In this document: one piece after another, positions 46,350-57,404 of the stretch
Layout: every line of letters starts with the position of its first letter
How positions within the stretch are numbered: position 1 is the stretch's first letter
Notes under the pieces: generated by a model
The model's input: only the letters and a program-made list of their open reading frames with translations
What the model was told of the DNA's origin: nothing
Databases searched by the model: none
Position numbers and translations under genes: made by a program
NCBI RefSeq assembly: GCF_030269925.1
Contig: NC_085114.1
Coordinates: 11,426,001 to 11,490,000 of the forward strand
Reading direction: 5' to 3'
Length of the DNA: 64,000 nt
Source of the DNA: Bombyx mori
Lineage: Eukaryota > Arthropoda > Insecta > Lepidoptera > Bombycidae

Positions 46350-46465
46350 TAATGTAGTTTTTATTGCCATAAAAGGCAGGCGAACTATCGGTCCCCATGG
46401 TGTTAACCGTCACTCATGGACATCAGGAATGCTAGAGCTAGGAATACACAGCCGCCGAAGACTCC
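46350..46465 (-). repeat. LINE 3'-end fragment, family A (diverged)
   Basis: TTTTTATTGCCATAAAAGGC, then CCATGGTGTTAACCGTCACT and CATGGACATCAGGAATGCTA. Confidence 0.6.
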
Positions 46466-47004
46466 TTACAAGCGACATTTGAAGAGAGCCACGTAATGGC
46501 GTTCATAGTGCAGAGAAATTCACGTATAACGTAATTACTATGAAAGATTATTTATTTTCCAATACTAGCTTAACTGCGGAGCGTGGAGCATTAATCGATT
46601 ATTATTTCTATATATGTGTAGTAGTGTATATCAGAAATATACGCTACCGAAATTCATCTAAAAATTTAAGAATTAACATTTTAAGAATTAGAGTTAAAAA
46701 TTTAAGATTAGAAGTTGTCTTAAAAATAGTTTTCGTTACGTTTTTACGCCTAAATTGCTGAATAAATTTTGACGAAATTTGATATGCAGATAGTTCGGAC
46801 TTTTAATACCACTACTGAAGAGGGTTCTACGCCCATTCGATTTAAAGTGTACTACACACGGACGAAGATGCGGGGGCAAATATAAAGAAGCTTCCGAAGA
46901 AAATATTAGCAACTGGTTAGTTAAAAAATACTAACTTTCAATTTCGCGGATATCGAATTAATTTGTAAAGGAAGGATAATTTGGAAAGGAATAGATCTTT
47001 GAGT

Positions 47005-47125
47005 TAAATTTTTTTTTATTGCCCTTGTAGGAAGACGAGCATAGGCCCACCTGATGGTGAGTGGTTACCGTCGTCCATGGACTTCAGCAATGCCAGGGGC
47101 AGAGCCAAGCCTCTGCCTGTCGTAT
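47005..47125 (-). repeat. LINE 3'-end fragment, family A
   Basis: TTTTTTTTATTGCCCTTGTA, GGCCCACCTGATGGTGAGTG, AGAGCCAAGCCTCTGCCTG. One of the better-preserved copies. Confidence 0.75.
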
Positions 47126-47839
47126 TTATATATTTGAAATCGTACAAAATATTAATGTTGATTCTTATAGTGGAGTCTACTTAAGATTGATTCATAGATT
47201 CGTGCCGCATTAGCTCCGCCTGACAGGGCGTGTATATTTAAGATTTGTAGACGTTTACTTGAAGCGATTAATTGACTAATTCTGATTAATTAATACGTGA
47301 AGCAAAAACTTTGTATCCCTTTTTACGAAAATTGCGCGGACGGAGGAGTATGCAATTTTCCACACTTTTAAAGAATATAGAGAAGAAGTGCACAATGCTA
47401 ATATTTTTTTTAAATAATCCATAAAAGATACATTAAATCAATAAAGAAAACATTACACACACTACATACCATGTATTTGACGCACACACGCATGCATACT
47501 ATTTATTGTCAAACTTTTGTTCTTGACGTCTGTTGTCAAATTGAGAATAGATTAAATATTGTTTGCCTTTGTTAATATTTTTTATAGTGTAATCTTGGCG
47601 AAATTTGTGACTATAGAAGTATTAAATACAATCATAATAGTGTACAAACTTACAATTCCAATTAATTATAGTCGAATTTCGACTACTGTGGGACCTCTAG
47701 TTCTGATTAATAGATATTATTTGAGGCGTTCGCTCATGGCCTTTTCATTTTTCATTATTATTATTATTATTTTTTATTGTATTTTTGACTTGTTGTTTTC
47801 TTTATTGTAAATATTTTTACTTATTTAAAAAAAAAAGTA

Positions 47840-48025
47840 AATATTTGAGAAAAAGCAAAAAAAAAGCCCGCTGAGTTTGTTTCGCCGGTTCTTCTCAGGA
47901 CTGTGGCTTTTTTTGGAACCGGTGGTAGGTTAACATTGTTATTTATATTTTGACATTCAACAAGTGTGTTATACTGACATCTAAGTTGAAATAAACGATT
48001 TTGAATTAGAATTTGAATTAGAATA
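47840..48025 (+). repeat. LINE 3' end, family C
   Basis: GCCCGCTGAGTTTGTTTCGC, GGTTCTTCTCAGGACTG, GAAATAAACGATTTTGAATT, ending in a short repeat of GAATTAGAATTT. A minus-strand relative lies at 58750-58925. The clade is not assigned. Confidence 0.6.
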
Positions 48026-48876
48026 TATTTTTTTAGGATATATATGCCCGAATTTTTGTTATAATATTATTGTAGCTACATGTTTTACCGACGGAAAATT
48101 AAACCTTAACAGGGAAAAGAAACTAAGTTTGAATAAGCTCTAAGAAACGCAGACAAAATCCACGACGGATGTTATTGAATTAATGTTGAACGGTGATTTA
48201 GAGGTCTACATTTAAAAACTTTATCGAACGAAGAACCTAAGACATTGAATTGACAATTCTCTATTTAAATTTAAAGAGCAAAATTTAAATTAAACAATAG
48301 AGAACAAGGTAACATTAAATAAATAATACGTTATAAATAAAATGATATTGACTTTAATAATTCTGAATTTAAATAGGTTACTGAAAGCTATTTTACATTT
48401 TAATAACTGTGTAGGCTTTTGCAGAGATGCGATCTGACGCCGCTATGAATAACATTAAACCAGCTACAAAATCGATAAACCCCTTTCCAACTCAGTGAAG
48501 CGTCAAGGGTGTTAGCGCATATTATTTATATCAAGACAGGTCAACTGCGTAATATAAAAATAGCATTTGGACGCAAACACGCAATTTTCTGGCCATCCTA
48601 GTGTATTGTGTTTATTGTCCACGTTGTTAATAGTTATTGCAAGCTGCTTAACAACGAAATGCACCGTAATTTGAATTAGATTGTGCAATATACACTTGAT
48701 AAATGCCTCTGCGTGCAGTATAACGATCGATTTAATTTTAATATTAATGTATATTATTTTTCAAATCGCCGTTTGATATTCTAAAATAATATAAGAAATA
48801 TGTTGTGTAGCAATAGACGAACGGGAGAACGATGATATTTAAAGGAGATGCTGTCAATTTTCAAAACAATACTCAC

Positions 48877-48985
48877 TTAAATATGGATCCTGTGACGCGA
48901 CGCCGCTTTTAAAAACACTGACACAAATTGTTTAAGTAAAATATTAATTTAATGTGTGATCGTTGTGACTGCCAGCAATGTATTG
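48877..48985 (-). other. Inferred 5'-UTR exon of the secreted-protein gene
   Basis: Noncoding segment between a TATA box and a good donor (TTAA|GTGAGT) on the minus strand. The right edge is approximate because the transcription start is not resolved. It is paired with the acceptor at 40174 by strand, position and absence of alternatives, not by transcript evidence. Confidence 0.5.
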
Positions 48986-49006
48986 GTGGTTGTTTGATAA
49001 CGCTCG

Positions 49007-49018
49007 TGTTTATATAGC
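49007..49018 (-). promoter_or_regulatory. TATA box, minus-strand promoter
   Basis: Minus strand reads CCGCTATATAAACACG, a strong TATA element in a locally GC-richer block. An initiator-like GGCAGTC lies about 40 bases downstream, slightly far for a start, so the exact start is open. A TATA promoter suits a highly expressed secreted protein. Confidence 0.55.
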
Positions 49019-49846
49019 GGGTGCGGGAGGCGGGTTTATACCGCTCGAGTAGTCTCTGCGTGTGACCATCTCTACTCGTCGAAGCTTTAGCATCATGGCC
49101 TTTGTTATTTATGAATTTTAAAACCGACGAACAAGACATTAACTTACAGAACGTTTACAATAATTCAGGGTATTGTTGTACGTATTTTTCAACTAAAAAC
49201 TTATTATTGAAACTAAATAATAATATAAAGCTAGCATCATAAACAAATTATGAATTAAAAGAGCTTTATGTCATTATTTAAATTATTAATGATAAAAAGT
49301 CGTCGTATGTTTTATGTGTCTTAAATAAAATATTTATATTTGAACAGAGATGCCTACAACTAATGCATGCGATAGAACATAAATTAACTACATACTATAG
49401 GAAATATGAACAAGATATTTTTTTTTTTTTTAATTTTTTTTTTATTCGGGACAAATTAACTATCTCTTATAATAATCTCTTGTACTTCTTGCCAGTTTTT
49501 CGACAGGTTAGGTCGACACAAAAGGTAAAATGTGATAGGTTTTAATCGGTCTACGTGATCTTAACTTTAAGATAAATTTAAGAATAAAAGACTACTCAGT
49601 CTGATAGAGTAGTATGAGCAGCTGATTATTTCGGCTTCAAAAAAAGGTTTAAAAATTGGTTAAGGATTCTGTTCAAATAAAAAACTACATATATGTAAAT
49701 AATTATTATAGGTATTAAAAAAAACGATAATTTACATTTTTATTTATTTATTTACAGAGAACAAGTGAACCTTTATCTGAAACCGTTTTGGGTATTTTTG
49801 TCGTATGTTGAGATTACGATCAATATAATATCTTCTATCTTCTTCT

Positions 49847-49978
49847 TCTATATATTATATAAAAATGAATTGCTGTTCGTTAGTCTCGCTAAAACTCGAT
49901 AACGGCTGGACCGATTTGGTTAATTTTGGTCTTGAATTATTTGTGGAAGTCCAGAGAAGGTTTAAAAGGTAGATAAAT
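49847..49978 (+). mobile_element. Helitron 5'-end fragment
   Basis: TCTATATATTATATAAAAAT start and ACGGCTGGACCGATTTGG, stopping after AAAAGGTAGATAAAT, where a complete copy of the same family begins 11 bases later. Confidence 0.75.
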
Positions 49979-49989
49979 TCTTCTATTCT

Positions 49990-50281
49990 TCTATATATAT
50001 AAAAATGAATTGCTGTTTTTTAGTCTCGCTAAAACTCGAGAACGGCTGGACCGATTTGGTTAATTTTGGTCTTGAATTATTTATGAAAGTCCAGGGAAGG
50101 TTTAAAATGTAGATAAATGAATGAAAATGTTCGGAATTAAATAAAAATAACAGTTTTCTTTTCCCTTTGATGTGTCCCCCGTCGGACGGATTCCTTTTGT
50201 TTGTTTTAAGTTTATTTTATACAAAAGTTTAGGTCTTTTATTTATCGATTGAGGCAGTAGGAAGTCTGCCGGGTCAGCTAG
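49990..50281 (+). mobile_element. Non-autonomous Helitron, complete
   Basis: TCTATATATATAAAAATGAA start, CGTCGGACGGATTCCTTTTG body, GGGTCAGCTAG end followed by T. Same family as 5110 and 6807, and head-to-tail with the fragment at 49847. Confidence 0.8.
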
Positions 50282-50571
50282 TTGGTAATATAACAAGGTT
50301 GACCATCAGTATTTTAACAATATCATTAAATAAGCCGAAGCAAATGATTTACTTGTAGGAATTGGAGGTTCTAAGCTTCACGTTACAAATTCTTTGTAAT
50401 TGAATATGCATAAAACAGCAAGTTACCGACTTTGTTTAACACATTAATTCTTAGGTTTTTTTTAATTAAAATAAGCATTCTAGGTATTTCAATTGTACTT
50501 AGTAAACTTGTTATTCAATGCCAAGTATTATTCTTAAGTACGCAAGTTTTCTAAAATGTCATCCAATTTAA

Positions 50572-50693
50572 GCGGTAGGCAGCGGCTTGGCTCTGCCCCT
50601 GGCATTGCTGAAGTCCATGGGCGACGGTAATCACTCACCATCAGGTGGGCCGTATGCCCGTCTGCCTACAAAGCCAATAAAAAAAAAAAAAAA
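50572..50693 (+). repeat. LINE 3'-end fragment, family A
   Basis: GGCAGCGGCTTGGCTCTGCC, GAAGTCCATGGGCGACGGTA, TGGGCCGTATGCCCGTCTGC, AATA and a long A-run. The cleanest copy of this tail in the window. Confidence 0.8.
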
Positions 50694-51530
50694 TTTAAAG
50701 TCATCGTGTAAAATCCGTCAAACATCAAATACATTTTTTCGCATAGGCTATTTCATAATGAGCTCATACAGTAAAGTGAAATTGTATATCAGGCTTGTGA
50801 TGCATAATTTACTGGCGTGAATTGAAAGAGGGCGACCTAAAATACCTGACGAATTAGGGAAAGGCTTATGTAAAAAATATAGTCCACTTTTTTGGGTGTG
50901 GTTATCGGGAAATGCGTGTTGATTTTGCAGGCGCAGGGTTATGATAATATAATTTCCGGCGGCTGTTCCCGCAGCGAGACAATGCAGAGAATAGCTGTTT
51001 CCTTTCTTATAAGTAGATAATTGAGTGCAGTGTTGTACCCTACGTGCCGGCTGGTGGCTGATTTTTTGAGTGCAATTGCGCAGATGAGTAGATGAGTTCA
51101 AAATCAACGCTGTATTTAACGAAAGCCAAAGACTTCGTAACATGAATACAGGCTATCCCACCTTTCAAACCGAAATGTATGATTTCCCGGGCAGAAATAG
51201 CCAGTTGTAATACCAGGCTGACAACTTGCCGGGCGCATTTATCACGAGTGTGTTAACCTGTTATTGGTTACTCGAGGTTGTTGGAGTTCATATTATTTAT
51301 TTGATTTACATAATTTTATGTTGGTTGGTAACGTGGAATATGTTCAGTTTGGTAATCATCACCGACAATTTTTAATAGCCATGCTAAAGTCGGCTTCGAC
51401 AAGGGTTAATTATAAAACCTTAAAAAAATCGTTGGGCTTCTAAGGTGCAATAAATATGTTAGTATACTAAGTAGGTAACTAGTAAAAACCGGTCGCGCTG
51501 CGCTGTGACTATCTTGAATTTTATGAAAGA

Positions 51531-51745
51531 CTAGCGACCCGCCCTCGCTTCGCTTCGGAAACATTAAAACACACATGAAACCAAAAAAATAAAATAATTT
51601 TTTTTTTTTTAAAAGTAGCCTATGTTCATCAGGGACAATGTCGGCTTTTAATGGAAAAAGAATTTTTCAAATCAGTCCAGTAGTTTCGGAGCCTATTCGA
51701 AACAAACAAACAAACAAATCTTTCCTCTTTATAATATTAGTATAG
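51531..51745 (-). mobile_element. Helitron-like element abutting another
   Basis: CTAGCGACCCGCCCTCGCTT at the left, TTCGGAGCCTATTCGAAAC and CCTCTTTATAATATTAGTAT then AGA at the right. The next Helitron's CTAG starts at the following base. Confidence 0.7.
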
Positions 51746-52093
51746 ACTAGCGACCCGCCCTCGCTTCGCTTCGGAAACATTAAATTTTATTATTGATAGC
51801 TGAGTCCCGCGAAGTTACCCGCCGTTATTGTCGTACCACGGGTGACGCCGCAATGCGAAGCTAGTCTTAAAAAAGTCTAAGTTACTCCTTATATGATCAG
51901 CTACCTATCATTGAAAGTCTCGTCAAAATCGGTCCAGCCGTTCCAGAGATTAGCCGGAACAAACAGACAGACAAAAATTGTAAAAAATATTATTTTAGTG
52001 TTTGTACCGTATATATATATTCATATGCATGTAGTGAAAAGCGGCTATTTCAATATTAAAAACAGACAAACCAATTTTATTTATATGTATAGA
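51746..52093 (-). mobile_element. Non-autonomous Helitron, second family
   Basis: CTAGCGACCCGCCCTCGCTT at the left, AAATCGGTCCAGCCGTTCC and ACAGACAGACAAAAATTG inside, terminal GA near 52093. Same family as 17081-17435. Confidence 0.72.
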
Positions 52094-52339
52094 TATAGCT
52101 TTCTGAAAGCTAACTATCATATGTTGAATCTTCGCTGGAGTGCCAACAACAGTTGTCCAAGATGATTAGTTCTATACACAATTGGTTCGGAAACGCATAC
52201 ATATATGACAAATACAAAATCATCCTTTTTATTCATACAGATAGAATAGTGAAATCCGATGACCCTTCACTGTGATTATCTCTAATCGTGTAATTATTTT
52301 CTAATGGAGACTTCCAAACTTTCTTAAAGTTTTGTTGAT

Positions 52340-52560
52340 ATGTTGGGTGGACGAGCTCACGGCCCATGTGGTGTTAAGTAGTTACCGGAGCCCATAGACA
52401 TCTACAATGAAAATACCGCCACTCACCTTGAAGCATGTGGTCTAAGGTCTCAGTTTTAAGGCTGCCCCACCCTTCAAACCGAAACGCATTACTGCTTCAC
52501 GGCAGAAATAGGCAGGGCGGTGGTACCTACACGTAGGGACTTACAGGATGTCCCAACACA
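52340..52560 (-). repeat. Bm1-like SINE, truncated at both ends
   Basis: GGGTGGACGAGCTCACGGCC, through ACTGCTTCACGGCAGAAATA, to TACAGGATGTCCCAACAC. No A/T tail remains. Confidence 0.8.
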
Positions 52561-53260
52561 GTATAAGTTCCAGTACCAGTTCATACAAACCTTGTTCTGA
52601 TAATTTCGGATATACAGAAAAATAAATTATGAAAATCAGTTGAGCCGTTGCCAAGTGACCGACCTACACATAATATGTACCTATAGCAATTAGTTTTGTA
52701 TTCATAAAAAAATATAGGTAGATTTTTTTAAACAAAACTTATAGTTTATATACACAGACATAAACACCTATTAACTACTACTTGTGTTGAAAATTATCCT
52801 CCAATTTCGCTATCTTTTCATTATGTTTACAGACTAAATAAGAAGTTCGCAAGATACTTGTTTATTATATAGATTAATGACCTATTTCACTACATAATTT
52901 ACATGACTACTTATCTGTCTATTCAGCCTTGATAACAAAGCCTATGCTTTTACTAATTTTTATCTAAACATGAATCATTTGTAAATTTAAATTAACGTGA
53001 TTATGGAAAGTGATATTTTTTTAAAGTTTGAGTATGAGTGAATGCTAAATAACATTGTCCATTTTCCCAAATGTTCAGTCGATGATTTCATTGACGTGTT
53101 TAAAAAAATACGATAGGCCTTTGTTCGGATGTAACCGAAACTTCAATAGGTTTACTTAATAGAATATTACAGGACCAATATGTAAATCCAGATTAGTACA
53201 ATATTTACATCCCAAAGAAACAAGACGGCGATTCGAACATTCGCAGGGGTTAACAAAACT

Positions 53261-53439
53261 CCTGTGTGCTTAATGCTAGTTTTTTAACGTCCTCGATAGC
53301 GTAAAAGTTAACCCAATTCTGTATGCAGTTGGAACAGCGCCCCTAGCGGCAAACGTAGGCAAACGATCCCATTCCATACAAATATGAGCTAACTTTTACG
53401 CTATCGAGAACGTTAAAAAACTGGCACTAAGCACACTGG
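53261..53439. mobile_element. 179-bp fold-back (MITE-like) element with 3-bp duplication
   Basis: The arms of about 45-50 bp are near-perfect inverted repeats: left CCTGTGTGCTTAATGCTAGT and onward, right (inverted) CCAGTGTGCTTAGTGCCAGT and onward, then both TTTTTAACGT.CTCGATAGC and GTAAAAGTTA. ACT flanks both sides (53258-53260, 53440-53442). I recall closely similar short elements elsewhere in moth genomes. There is no coding. The transcript would form a long hairpin. Confidence 0.8.
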
Positions 53440-53771
53440 ACTCACTGGAGTAGCACCGCCTGTGTTCTCAAACCGATACTATAAATAATTTGTATTTTGG
53501 TATATTATTTACATATCCGCTCTTTGTTTATAATTGACTGTAATCGAAACGTAAACTAGACACAGAAATGTATTAACTCCATCATCGGTAACTACGGGAC
53601 TCTAACCCTTAATAAACTCTGCTACGAAAATAAGAATTATAAAAAATAATACAAATATAGTTTTAATTTTTTTAACTACAGTGTTTATATCACTTGTTTT
53701 TATGAATTCTTTAATCGAAATTGGAAAATAGTCGCTGATACCTAAAAATTAAGATTATATTTTATTACACA

Positions 53772-54283
53772 CTAGCTGACACGGCAGACTTCGTAGTGCC
53801 TCAATCGATAAATAAAAGACCTAAACTTCTGTATAAAATAAACTGAAAACAAACAAAAGGAATCCGCCCGACGGGGGACACATCAAAGGGACGCACGGGT
53901 AGGTACCACCACCCCGCCTATTTCCGCCGTGAAGCAGTAATGCGTTTCGGTTCGAAGGGTGGGGTAGCCGTTGTAACTATACTGAGACCTTAAAACTTAT
54001 ATCTCGAGGTGGGTGGCGCATTTACGTTGTAGATGTTTATGGGCTCCAGTAACCACTTAACACCAGGTGGGCTGTGAGCTCGTCCATCCATCTAAGCAAT
54101 AAAAAAAAAGGGAAAACAAAATTGATATTTTTATTTAATTCCGAGCATTTTCATATTTATTCGCCTTTTAAACCTTCTCTGGACTTCCACAAATAATTCA
54201 AGACCAAAATTAGTCAAATCGATCCAACCGTTCTCGAGGTTTAGCGAGACTAACGAACAGCAATTCATTTTTATATATATAGA
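53772..54283 (-). mobile_element. Helitron interrupted by a SINE
   Basis: CTAGCTGACACGGCAGACTT at the left and TTCATTTTTATATATATAGA at the right. The same family as 5110, inverted. The body is split by a Bm1 copy at 53892-54106. Confidence 0.8.
53892..54106 (+). mobile_element. Bm1 SINE inserted in a Helitron, 7-bp duplication
   Basis: AAAGGGA precedes it (53885-53891) and follows it (54107-54113). The uninterrupted Helitron copies read TTTCCTTTGATGTG or its close variants at this point, so the empty site is known. 5'-truncated SINE ending CCATCTAAGCAATAAAAAA. Confidence 0.85.
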
Positions 54284-54299
54284 TAGATGGATTACTTGT

Positions 54300-56234
54300 A
54301 TTGAGATTTCCTTTTTGTAGAAATGGAAAATAATCATTCACAAAATCTTTTATTTATAACAATAAAGCTTGTTAATGATTACGAAAGAATCAGTTGGAAA
54401 AGGTACCTTACTGCAATGGTTTTTCTGTGTTTATTTATATACTTACTTTTTTGAGTTTCCTACGTAGGTTTCAAAGTATATTTTTATGGGTATATATGTA
54501 AATTACTAACTTGACGTGCCTAACACGGCTTACGGGTTCTATAGTCAAACAGGATAATACCACCAGCTGACAAAAGGCATATGTTTAATACCGGTTCGAG
54601 AATTAACAGCTCTCACGAAGTCCCTAGCCAATTAGACTTGAACTTAAAATTGACTTTGGTAGTTGTTAAGTGCACAGCCACAACCATATTTCTTTCTTAA
54701 ATTTTCGCGGTAGTCAAAACTAATTTTATAGTTTAGATAATGTCGTGTTCAGTTTTTTTCCACTAACAATTACCGGCGTTCCTAATGCTTTATTATTGGT
54801 CGTAGATGACTGTTGTAAATTTTGTTGATTTAATAGATAATTGTCTGTTCGGAAATCATTTAAACGATATGGGTATGTGACTCCGGGCCCCTCATCTTAA
54901 ATCGCGCCATCGTGCACCAGTTATAGTGGTTATAATCTTAATATTTAGAGGCTGTTCCAAACGGTTGCCAGACATACTGAATCTTGAACATCTTTTCCTT
55001 TATTTCCTACTGAACTATTCCACAGATTCGTACCTAAAATAATGATAGGTCATGACATTTTTCCACAAAAGGCACTGACAGACTGAACCTTCAATATATT
55101 TGGTGTTATGAAATTATCAAGTTTGAAGCGTAAGTAGATTATTTCTTTGATAGAGTTGAGATTTTCAGTGTTTTGTTAAATAATCGTTAATTTTAGAAAT
55201 GCTTCAAATCAGGAAGAGCCGTCCGTTTGTTTGCCAATTTAAGATAAAAATTCACTTGAGTTTGATGAATAATAGGATAAAAAGGATGAAAATTAAAGAG
55301 GAATATATGGTACTATTGTTAGGAAAAAAAACTTCAAGTTTCATAAGTCAGAAGATACATTGTATAATAATTAAACTTGACTGATTATGCCTCATTATTT
55401 TATTAACAATAATTAAGGTTTACTTGTTTAAATTAACGAATACCTAAATAGTTCCGTTATTACCATAGAATTCTAAACTTCAGTCAAGAAAATCTATAAT
55501 AACAGTGAATTCAGATAGAAAGAACATTTTGACTTAAATAACGTGTATCAAAAGTTCAACGCATCGTTTGAAATGGTGGCGACCATAAAAGGAAACGTGT
55601 TTTAGAAAATAATATAAGACTATAACGTACTTTTTGTGGCCGACCTTGAAATGCATGATGTGAAAGTAAGGTATATTTAGAATTACCGTTTATCACTGTT
55701 AACTTTTAAAGTGAAGTTACGTGTCGCTTTTATTACATATTGAGCCACGTTCGAATATAAAATGCCACCAATCGTGAGCCGAGGAGAAAGGTCACATGTG
55801 TAAACGGGCCTTTATTTCATTCGATATTTATGCACAATGAATTAAGATGGTATGTATAAGTGATCCGTTCGGAATGTTTAATTGTTACTACCAGCGATTT
55901 TTTGTTTTGTTTTCGTTGTGCAAATTATCGATTTTGTAACGGACAATATACTTCGCGCGTCTAACAGAAGCCGCAGTTCTCATTCTGAAGGTTTTTTTTG
56001 TGTTATTGACATTGTTTGTCTTTTATGCCCCCGGTTGACCTTTTTGAATAATCCAGTGACTGTTGTAGCCGAAAAAAAAAATAGTCAATGTAATTTAATA
56101 TCTTCGTATTTTTCTGCCCAAGTTTCAGATTGCGCTTAACTATGCGATCATATGGCACTAATATGTGACATATTATTGTCACATAATCATTCAAATGGTG
56201 ATGCTAGTGATAAGCAACAAAATTTTCAAATACT
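54300..56234. other. Noncoding stretch, nothing assigned
   Basis: AT-rich, with short scattered open frames only. A poorly formed tRNA-like GGTTCGAG occurs near 54593 but lacks a partner A box that I would trust. Confidence 0.5.
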
Positions 56235-56236
56235 TA

Positions 56237-57402
56237 GTCTGGCCATAAATACTGTTACAATTAAAAATAAACAAAATATTACATTTGAATTTGGAATCTG
56301 TCATTTTTATATGATTGCTCATTGAGTTTTCTCATTTTGGCGCCAATACATTGTACAATATTTTGCGATATTAAAATGGAGTGGGGTGATAAAGAGAATC
56401 GAATCGCTGTGATTGCATTACACAAAGTAGGTATGGAGCCAAATGCAATATTTAAAACTCTCCATACGCTTGGTATTAGTAAACTGTTTGTGTATCGGGC
56501 TATTAATAGGTGCAATGAGACCTCCTCTGATTGTGCCAGAAAAAGATCTAGCCATCCACGTAGTGTTCGTACGAAAAAGGTGGTCAAAGCAGTAAGGGAA
56601 AGAATTCTAAGAAATCCTGTCCGAAAGCAAAAGATTTTATCTCGGGAGATGAAGATAGCACCTAGAACCATGTCGCGTATTTTAAAAGATGACTTATGAC
56701 TTGCAGCCTATAAGAGACGTACTGGTTAACAAACAAAATGACCGCATTTATGCTCAAAGCTCTGAGGAAGCTTCCCAATTAGTCGACAGAGTGCAACGTG
56801 GGCACTATCCGACTTCAGTGATGGTTTGGTGGGGTATTAGCTATGAAGGAGTGACTGAGTCATACTTTTGTGAAAAAGTTATCAAAACATCAGCACAAGT
56901 GTATCAAGATACCATTCTTGAGAAGGTAGTGAAGCCCCTTAACAACACTATGTTCAATAATCAAGAATGGTCCTTCCAGCAAGACTCGGCGCCAGGTCAT
57001 AAAGCTCGGTCTACGCAGTCTTGGTTGGAAACGAACGTTTCGGACTTCATCAGAGCTGAAGACTGGCCATCATCTAGTCCCGATCTTAATCCGCTGGATT
57101 ATGATTTATGTTCAGTTTTAGAGAGTACGGCTTGCTCTAAACGCCATGATAATTGGGAGTCCTTAAAACAATCCGTACGTATGGCAGTGAAAATTTTTCC
57201 CATGGAAAGAGTGCGTGCTTCTATTGATAACTGGCCTCAACGTTTAAAGGACTGTATTGCAGCCAATGGAGACCACTTCGAATAAGCTTTTTATACTTTA
57301 AATTGTTTTATATTTATGTATTAAACTAACACACTGTAAAAGTAATAAATGTTATTTGCAATAGAATTCTTTTTTCCTTTGTCTCAGTATTTATGGCAAG
57401 AC
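56237..57402 (+). mobile_element. Tc1/mariner element, DD37D (maT-like) type, defective
   Basis: Terminal repeats GTCTGGCCATAAATACTG (left) and, inverted, GTCTTGCCATAAATACTG (right) are flanked by TA at 56235-56236 and 57403-57404. It is 1,166 bp long with a broken transposase inside. The near-matching ends could still be recognised by a transposase supplied elsewhere. Confidence 0.9.
56376..57285 (+). pseudogene. Mariner-like transposase, stop plus internal deletion
   Basis: The N-terminal part (ATG 56376, MEWGDKENRIAVIALHKVG) carries the helix-turn-helix and ends at TGA 56697-56699 just after SRILKDDL. The C-terminal part is open in another frame (about 56730-57285): KQNDRIYAQ, VMVWWGISYEG, FQQDSAPGHKA (second catalytic Asp) and SPDLNPLDYDL (third). 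I count 37 residues between those two Asp, hence DD37D. The segment with the first catalytic Asp, expected between LAAYKRRTG and NKQNDR, is deleted, so the protein cannot be active. Two lesions, a stop and a frameshifting deletion, show it is dead. Confidence 0.88.
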
Positions 57403-57404
57403 TA

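Larger units (their letters stand above)
40174..48876 (-). other. Inferred 8.7-kb 5'-UTR intron of the secreted-protein gene
   Basis: Bounded on the minus strand by donor TTAA|GTGAGT (48877/48876) and acceptor TTTTCAG|GATG (40174/40173). The interior is noncoding apart from repeats: SINE 43448, LINE tails 46350 and 47005, LINE end 47840, and tandem duplication 45015. No other exon was recognised. A long first intron often holds regulatory elements, but I cannot point to a specific one. Confidence 0.55.
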
